A stretch of DNA of 9,904 nucleotides. It comes from Chloroflexota bacterium. GTDB taxonomy: Bacteria; Chloroflexota; UBA4733. Where the stretch lies: positions 1 through 9,904 of the forward strand of contig JAMDCW010000108.1 of assembly GCA_023489405.1 (NCBI GenBank), given 5' to 3'. Below, in pieces: positions 4,774 to 9,904 of this stretch (position 1 is the stretch's first letter; each line of letters starts with the position of its first letter). The notes under the pieces are model-generated. The model had not been told where the DNA came from and did not search any database. It saw nothing but the letters and a program-made list of their open reading frames with translations. The position numbers and the translations under genes are program-made.

Positions 4774-7011
4774 GTGAATGTTCAAGCGAGACCGTCCGCG
4801 TGCCGCCGTTCGGACTATATCCGTAGAGTGGCTTCCGTCCTTGTCTTGGTGATCCTTTGTTCCATCTTTTTCGGTCAGATCATCATCCCTGGCCCTTGGC
4901 ATCATCAAAGCTTGATGACGAGCGACCTCAGCAATCAGATCTATCCGTACAACGTCTACACCGCTCAGCGCCTTGCGGCAGGACAATTTCCTCTATGGGA
5001 TTCCACCATCTTCGGCGGTCAACCTCACTTTGCTGATCCTCAGACCGCGGTGCTGTATCCAGTGGGGCTCTTCATCAACCTTGTTGCCGGGCACTACCAC
5101 TTGACCTATGTCGCACTGGAATGGCGCATCTTCATCGATCTGCTCTTGGGAGCTGTATTTACCCTCGCCCTAGGCGCACGGCTTTCGCATTCGCTCGTGG
5201 GTGGCCTTGTCGCCGCTGTGACATTTACCTTCGGTGGCTTCCTCGCTTCCTACCCCCTCCTCCAATTGCCGATCTTGGAAGCAGCAGTTTGGCTTCCAGC
5301 GGTCCTCTTATGTATAGAGCTTGCGCTGGAACAGCCTGATCCCCTCACGAGCGGGGGCTGGTGGCTGGCTGCCAGCGGCTGCGCCGCAATCCTCATTTAC
5401 GCCGGACATGAACAGACAACGCTCTACGCATTCATCATCGCCACGACATTTCTCACCGCGCGCTCCGTTCAGCTTCAACGCCCCTTTTCCCCGACCTTCA
5501 TACGCGCTCTAGGCAGCGCCCTTATAGCGCTTGCCTTGAGCGCTCCTCAGTGGCTGGCGACACTCACCTACTTGCCAGCGACCAATCGCATCTCTATTCC
5601 CTATTCCCAAGCCGCTAGCGGTTACCAGTGGCCTGATCTCTGGCAGATTCTCCTGCCAGGTGGCTATTTCGTCCGTGCGATGTATGTGGGCATACCCTCG
5701 CTCACGCTCGCCCTCATAGCGTTACGCCAGCGTGAACGCTGGTGGTGGTTTACTCTAGCACTTGGAGGTATGTTGCTGGCCCTTGGTGGACATGGTCCCC
5801 TCTATCCCATTCTGTACCATGTCAAGCCGTTTGCGCTCTTTCAAGACCAGGAACGCGCCTCTCTCATCGTCTCCTTCACGCTTTCGATCTTGGCAGGCTA
5901 CGGAGCTGCTGACCTACTCGTTTATCTGCGGGCGGCTGCTGAATCATCACGCGGCAAGCACTTGATTGGAAGCACGGTCGTAGCCAGTGCTCTCTTGCTC
6001 GATGGGGTAGCGGCTATCGGCTTGCGCCAGACGGCCCCTCCGTCTCAAGCATTCGCTTTCACGCCGCCAGTCTGGGAAGCAATAGCGCTCTGTAGCCTGC
6101 AGGTGGTCAGCGCTGTCGTGATCGGATTAGGATACTTCAAGCAATTGCTCCATCGCCATCACGTCGTCACCTTGGCTATCGCTGGTCCAGCGCTCATCCT
6201 CTTGGGAGCAAATGGAGCGCTAGGCCGGACCTCCTCTCCTGTGGCAGCTCCGGTAGCTTCTGAAGCGGTCTCCTTCCTCCATAAGCAGCCAGGTCTTTTT
6301 CGAGTCGATGAGCTGCGCCCCGGAGAACTGCCGGCAAACTTTGGGCCGCTGACCGGTCTGTCGCTACTGGAAGGTAATGATCCTCTCTATATCGAGCGAG
6401 CAGCGACACTTGCCCGGTTCCAAAATCGTTATCGAGTCTGGCAACTGTTTAACGTCGGCTATGTCATAACTAAGCAGAATCCCGGTACCGGGTTTCAGCA
6501 AGTCACTCAAGGTAGGCAATATCACGTCTTTCGAATGGAATACCCCTTGCCGCGTGTTTATGCAGTGCGTGATCTCATCGTTGCGACATCGGCAACCCAG
6601 CAGCTCATTGCCACCGAACACCTCGAACAACCAGGTGCAACAGCCGTTGTTAATCATCAGCCGGCTCTCTCCATCAACGGACCGGCTTTGCCGCGCAACC
6701 AAGCGTTTCACTGGCTGGTAAGCGATCCAGAGCATCTCGTCGTCCGGATCTCCCTTACGGATAACGCCCTCGTGGTTTTTTCTATTCCGCGCGCTCCTGG
6801 GTGGACAGCTACTGTAGATGGCCACAAAGCCCAGCTATTTACTGCAGACTACGCCTTTATGGGATTACCGCTCAGCGCTGGAACTCACATCGTCACCCTA
6901 CGCTACTGGCCGCCACTGCTTCACGTTGCTCTTGTGACTGCCGGCATCGCCACACTGATCGCTACCACCGTCTGGATCCTCTTACTGTGGAAACGAGTGT
7001 ATGGTGTCTAA
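4774..7011 (+). CDS. YfhO-family polytopic membrane protein (GT-C-like glycosyltransferase)
   Basis: This 745-aa integral membrane protein is of the YfhO type. Members modify cell-wall or lipid glycans; B. subtilis YfhO glycosylates lipoteichoic acid. The first membrane helix (about residues 18-38) is followed by the extracytoplasmic SDLSNQIYPYNVYTAQRLAAGQFPLW (50-75) and FGGQPHFADPQTAVLYP (80-96), the family N-terminal signature. About 10-12 further hydrophobic segments run to about residue 480, including 122-158, 196-228, 245-265, 304-340 and 365-385. A soluble extracytoplasmic part (about 490-710) ends in APGWTATVDGHKAQLFTADYAFMG, the diagnostic YfhO C-terminal beta strand region. A last helix (about 716-738) anchors the end. 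The GTG start has an AGAGG site about 10 nt upstream; the next ATG (4778) is out of frame. The stop overlaps the next gene by 11 nt, so the two proteins are probably made together. Substrate unknown. Confidence 0.88.
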   Translation: MNVQARPSACRRSDYIRRVASVLVLVILCSIFFGQIIIPGPWHHQSLMTSDLSNQIYPYNVYTAQRLAAGQFPLWDSTIFGGQPHFADPQTAVLYPVGLFINLVAGHYHLTYVALEWRIFIDLLLGAVFTLALGARLSHSLVGGLVAAVTFTFGGFLASYPLLQLPILEAAVWLPAVLLCIELALEQPDPLTSGGWWLAASGCAAILIYAGHEQTTLYAFIIATTFLTARSVQLQRPFSPTFIRALGSALIALALSAPQWLATLTYLPATNRISIPYSQAASGYQWPDLWQILLPGGYFVRAMYVGIPSLTLALIALRQRERWWWFTLALGGMLLALGGHGPLYPILYHVKPFALFQDQERASLIVSFTLSILAGYGAADLLVYLRAAAESSRGKHLIGSTVVASALLLDGVAAIGLRQTAPPSQAFAFTPPVWEAIALCSLQVVSAVVIGLGYFKQLLHRHHVVTLAIAGPALILLGANGALGRTSSPVAAPVASEAVSFLHKQPGLFRVDELRPGELPANFGPLTGLSLLEGNDPLYIERAATLARFQNRYRVWQLFNVGYVITKQNPGTGFQQVTQGRQYHVFRMEYPLPRVYAVRDLIVATSATQQLIATEHLEQPGATAVVNHQPALSINGPALPRNQAFHWLVSDPEHLVVRISLTDNALVVFSIPRAPGWTATVDGHKAQLFTADYAFMGLPLSAGTHIVTLRYWPPLLHVALVTAGIATLIATTVWILLLWKRVYGV

Positions 7012-8908
7012 GCCTCCACAGCGAAGCGCGAAACTCGCACCACGTTATTCCCTTGCCAGCGCTATGGTTCTCATCCTCATCGGCTTCGCTGGACGCACCT
7101 ACGCGCTGAATGCCAAAGAACTACGTGGCGACGAGAGTTTTGCCGCGGTATTTTCGGATCGTCCTCTCAGTGCCATATGGCACTCGCTTGCCACAACGGA
7201 ACCGCATCCTCCAGGGTACTACTTCCCGCTGCATTTCTGGATACAGGCAGCCGGGCCGTGGAACTACTCACTGCGCTATCTCTCCGTCGTTGCTTCAGTT
7301 GTGTGCATCCCTGCCCTATGGATCTGCCTTCGACGCGTAGCCGGCGATGTACCTGCCTTCACAGGCGCCTTACTGGCGGCCATAAACCCTTTGCTCATCT
7401 GGCAGGCTCAGGATGCGCGTATGTACGCTCAGGTCGAAGGGTTTTCGGCCCTTCTCTTAGCTGGCGCAGCTCTAGTGTTGGCCGATCCCACGAGTCGGTT
7501 GGGGTCGCGCATCCTCATCTTTTCCAGTGTAGGCGCTGTCCTGACCCACTTCTATGGTTTACTCGACGTCGGTGGTGTTGTCGCTGGCCTCTTCGCTGTC
7601 GCCACCTTTTTCCCCGCTCTCCGGCGAGCAGTTTTAATCACCGGAGTGGGTGCTCTCGTATCTGCCCTCATCTTCTGGATCCCCCTCGTGATCCATAGCG
7701 CGGTGCCACTCCGTAACCATTTTCCTTTCCCAGCACTTACTCCATGGCAGCTTATGTTCAGCTTGTGGCGTACGTCTATCGGCGGATTGACCCTCCCCCA
7801 TTCGTGGAGCATTGTTGCAGCAATCTCCGGCTTGACCATATCCCTTGTAGGCCTTGGGGCAATGGCACGCCGCAATCCCCCGTTTGTGCTCGTCCTATCC
7901 GGCGCACTCTTCGGTCCTTACGCTGGTTTGGCCCTGGAAGAATTGGTGCGTCCAGGATTTATGGCACCTTACAGCGCCATCATCGTGTGCCCGGTTCTGG
8001 TGAGTTGGGCCTCTACTGCGGCCTCGCCAGCACGCTGGGCTCGACTGGCTGTCGTTGCTGCTCTAGCCGGAGCAGGCACCTTGAGCGTGGTCTCTCTGCG
8101 TGTCTATGCCACACAGACCAAGAACGCTCCGTTTCGGTATGCCGCACACCAGCTACTCCTCCATGCACCAGCAGACATCCACATCCTGACGAACTATCCA
8201 GATCCCACTCTGTTCTGGGTGTATTCCCGGCAGCTCAAAGGCGCTCTTCCCATAACCCTTGTGCCGCCCAGAGGGCATATGAGCAAGACGCAGCTCGATA
8301 CGGCTATGCAAAAACTGAGTGCGCATAGTACACAGCTCTGGTTCTGGACCCTTGGTGGTACGAATCCGTGGGATCCCCGGCACCTTGCGCAATGGTGGTT
8401 ACAGACGTATACCCTGGATGTTGGCCGCGTGGACTATCACGGCGTCGGCTTCGCGATCTATGAGACGCCGTATGGCTTTCTCCAGCACGCTCCTAGACTG
8501 CCCTCTCGCTCATTCGCTGGACACATTGAAGCGCTTGCCGTTGTGCCGAAGACCTCGACGGTAGTCGTCGGTGACACTCTCACAGTCACCATCTGCTGGA
8601 AGGTGATCTCGACTCCTCGCCAGGCATTGACAGCTTTCGTGCACCTCGAACGCGATGGGCGGCTCTTTGCCCAAAAGGACCGGCCACCCTTGCACAACAT
8701 CGTACCGACCCAGACCTGGCAGGCTGGCGACCTCATGCTCGATGTCTATCACGTGCCGGTGGGAAGATCCGTCCCTCCTGGTCGATACAACCTCGTCATC
8801 GGTCTCTATGACCAAAAAACACTCCAGCGCTTGCCTCTCCTGAACTCTCACGGAGCCGTTGTCGGCAATGCCTTGGTGGCTGGTCAAGTCTATGTAGCCA
8901 GCCATTGA
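7001..8908 (+). CDS. GT-C glycosyltransferase (PMT/ArnT, GT39/GT83-like) with C-terminal beta-rich domain
   Basis: This 635-aa polytopic membrane protein would use a polyprenyl-phosphate sugar to glycosylate a target outside the membrane. The first helix (about 18-36) is followed by LRGDESFAAVFS (41-52), whose Asp44-Glu45 pair corresponds to the catalytic acidic residues of the GT-C loop. TEPHPPGYYFPLHFW (66-80) and QAQDARMYA (135-143) are further hallmarks of the PMT_2/RgtA-like group. Hydrophobic helices continue to about residue 370. Residues 375-490 form a soluble region. Residues 505-632 look like a beta-sandwich, with VGDTLTVTICWKV and PPGRYNLVIGLYD as strand pairs, a module recalled from Chloroflexota membrane proteins. 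The ATG at 7001 overlaps the YfhO stop (7009-7011); GTG at 7004 is an alternative start. There is no strong ribosome binding site, so coupling is likely. Target and sugar are unknown. Confidence 0.87.
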   Translation: MVSKPPQRSAKLAPRYSLASAMVLILIGFAGRTYALNAKELRGDESFAAVFSDRPLSAIWHSLATTEPHPPGYYFPLHFWIQAAGPWNYSLRYLSVVASVVCIPALWICLRRVAGDVPAFTGALLAAINPLLIWQAQDARMYAQVEGFSALLLAGAALVLADPTSRLGSRILIFSSVGAVLTHFYGLLDVGGVVAGLFAVATFFPALRRAVLITGVGALVSALIFWIPLVIHSAVPLRNHFPFPALTPWQLMFSLWRTSIGGLTLPHSWSIVAAISGLTISLVGLGAMARRNPPFVLVLSGALFGPYAGLALEELVRPGFMAPYSAIIVCPVLVSWASTAASPARWARLAVVAALAGAGTLSVVSLRVYATQTKNAPFRYAAHQLLLHAPADIHILTNYPDPTLFWVYSRQLKGALPITLVPPRGHMSKTQLDTAMQKLSAHSTQLWFWTLGGTNPWDPRHLAQWWLQTYTLDVGRVDYHGVGFAIYETPYGFLQHAPRLPSRSFAGHIEALAVVPKTSTVVVGDTLTVTICWKVISTPRQALTAFVHLERDGRLFAQKDRPPLHNIVPTQTWQAGDLMLDVYHVPVGRSVPPGRYNLVIGLYDQKTLQRLPLLNSHGAVVGNALVAGQVYVASH

Positions 8909-8921
8909 TAGCTGGAATGGC
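8898..8921. other. Overlapping inverted repeats at the convergent junction
   Basis: Two mutually exclusive short hairpins span the end of the GT-C gene. One is CCAGC (8898-8902) with GCTGG (8911-8915). The other is GCCATT (8901-8906) with AATGGC (8916-8921). They lie where the GT-C gene and argH converge, with only 27 bp between stops. There is no T-tract on either strand, so a role in bidirectional termination is only a possibility. Confidence 0.25.
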
Positions 8922-8935
8922 CGTCGCAAGCGAAT

Positions 8936-9904
8936 CTACCGGTCTTCTGGAAAAGCTGAGCTCGTTATCCCCCCTGCGCTCTGTTCTTGGGTCAGCCACG
9001 CACGCGCTTCGAGAAGCGCATACTCTACTTGCAGAGGACTCGTTCCTCCAGGGACATTACGGCGAGCTACTGCTTGGTCGATATTGAGCATATCTAAGAG
9101 ATGTTCGTCAGAAAAACCCAGGAGCTCTTGGAGTTGTGCTAGAGGGATGTCTTCAAGAAGGCAGTTGTGCTCTTCTGCATAGCGAACAGCTCGGCTCACC
9201 ATGCCATGAGCCTCGCGGAAAGGGATATCCCTGGCTGCAAGGTAGTCAGCGAGATCAGTCGCGGTGAGGTCGCCGGCACGCGTTGCCTCACGCATACGCT
9301 CAGGTTGAAAGATAAGCGTTCGCATGATCCCTTCAAGGATACGCAGACAAGCAATTGCTGTGTCATAGGCATCGAATAAGGCTTCTTTGTCTTCCTGTAG
9401 ATCCTTGTTGTAAGCGAGTGGCAGCCCTTTCAGCACCACGAGAAGACTGACCAGGTGCCCAATGATTCTCCCTGTCTTCCCTCGAACGAGCTCTGCCGTA
9501 TCAGGATTCTTCTTTTGAGGCATCATCGAGCTGCCAGTAGCGTAGGCATCATCGAAGATAACGAAACGGAACTCCTGGCTCGACCACAGAACGAGCTCCT
9601 CAGCAAGCCGTGAGAGATGAACACTCAATACTGCGAGCGCTGCGAGAAACTCGAGGGCAAAATCCCGATCGGAGACGGCATCGAGGCTATTCCGCGTAAT
9701 CCGCGAGAATCCTAGTTCGTGGGCTACATATGCTCGATCGAGTGGAAAAGTTGTACCGGCAAGCGCCCCCGATCCTAAAGGTGATTCATCCAAGCGATGA
9801 TACGCGTCACCCAGACGGCCGTAATCGCGCCGGAACATTTCTCCATATGCGAGCAGATGGTGTGCGAGGATGATAGGCTGAGCCCTTTGCAAGTGCGTAT
9901 AGCC
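8936..9904 (-). CDS. argH: Argininosuccinate lyase, C-terminal two-thirds (5' end outside window)
   Basis: The enzyme cleaves argininosuccinate to arginine and fumarate, the last step of arginine biosynthesis, in the cytoplasm as a homotetramer. The visible 322 residues begin at the window edge with GYTHLQRAQPI, a conserved active-site segment. They continue with LGSGALAGTTFPLDR, and carry the fumarase/aspartase superfamily signature GSSMMPQKKNPD (about 9500-9535, read on the minus strand), whose second serine is the catalytic base. Conserved YNKDLQEDKEALFD and LTATDLADYL follow. The C-terminus ends at the stop 8936-8938 after a short non-conserved tail. Family length is about 455-470 aa, so roughly 140 N-terminal residues lie beyond the right edge. 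The reading frame is intact. The gene is convergent with the GT-C gene, so it is not part of that operon; an arg cluster may lie further right. Confidence 0.97.
   Translation of the reverse strand, partial: GYTHLQRAQPIILAHHLLAYGEMFRRDYGRLGDAYHRLDESPLGSGALAGTTFPLDRAYVAHELGFSRITRNSLDAVSDRDFALEFLAALAVLSVHLSRLAEELVLWSSQEFRFVIFDDAYATGSSMMPQKKNPDTAELVRGKTGRIIGHLVSLLVVLKGLPLAYNKDLQEDKEALFDAYDTAIACLRILEGIMRTLIFQPERMREATRAGDLTATDLADYLAARDIPFREAHGMVSRAVRYAEEHNCLLEDIPLAQLQELLGFSDEHLLDMLNIDQAVARRNVPGGTSPLQVEYALLEARAWLTQEQSAGGITSSAFPEDR

Overview
The window looks like ordinary bacterial chromosome, and I infer Chloroflexota, possibly Ktedonobacteria. The reasons are the character of the L20 protein, a four-CxxC zinc-ribbon protein of a kind I associate with that phylum, and a YfhO-type protein paired with a GT-C glycosyltransferase. 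This placement is family recall, not a search result. GC content is moderate to high by eye, and GTG starts are common (rplT, the GT4 gene and the YfhO gene).

Left block (1-2463, + strand): the end of a translation operon. It holds the tail of rpmI (L35), rplT (L20), a TrmH/SpoU-family RNA 2'-O-methyltransferase, and a GT4 glycosyltransferase whose GTG start overlaps the methyltransferase stop. Spacing is tight throughout (31 nt, 18 nt, then a 14-nt overlap), which suggests co-transcription and translational coupling.

Middle block (2464-4773) is looser. It has a frameshifted C-terminal relic of an NAD-dependent epimerase/dehydrogenase, a small zinc-ribbon gene on the minus strand, a 480-bp divergent intergenic region, a class I SAM-dependent methyltransferase, a 337-bp gap with no gene, and a minus-strand tRNA-Arg (anticodon TCG). 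A relic beside small unrelated genes and a tRNA looks like a turnover zone between two conserved blocks.

Right block (4774-8908, + strand): two large polytopic membrane proteins overlapping by 11 nt. The first is a YfhO-family protein of 745 aa and the second a GT-C (PMT/ArnT-like) glycosyltransferase of 635 aa with a C-terminal extracytoplasmic beta-rich domain. They probably act together on lipid-linked sugars or cell-surface glycans. Converging on them from the right edge is argH (argininosuccinate lyase, arginine biosynthesis), whose 5' end lies outside the window.

I found no CRISPR array, insertion sequence, phage module, toxin-antitoxin pair or evident new defence system. The most useful observations are the epimerase relic, a start codon sequestered in a hairpin between rplT and the methyltransferase, and the attachment of a glycosyltransferase to a ribosomal-protein operon.
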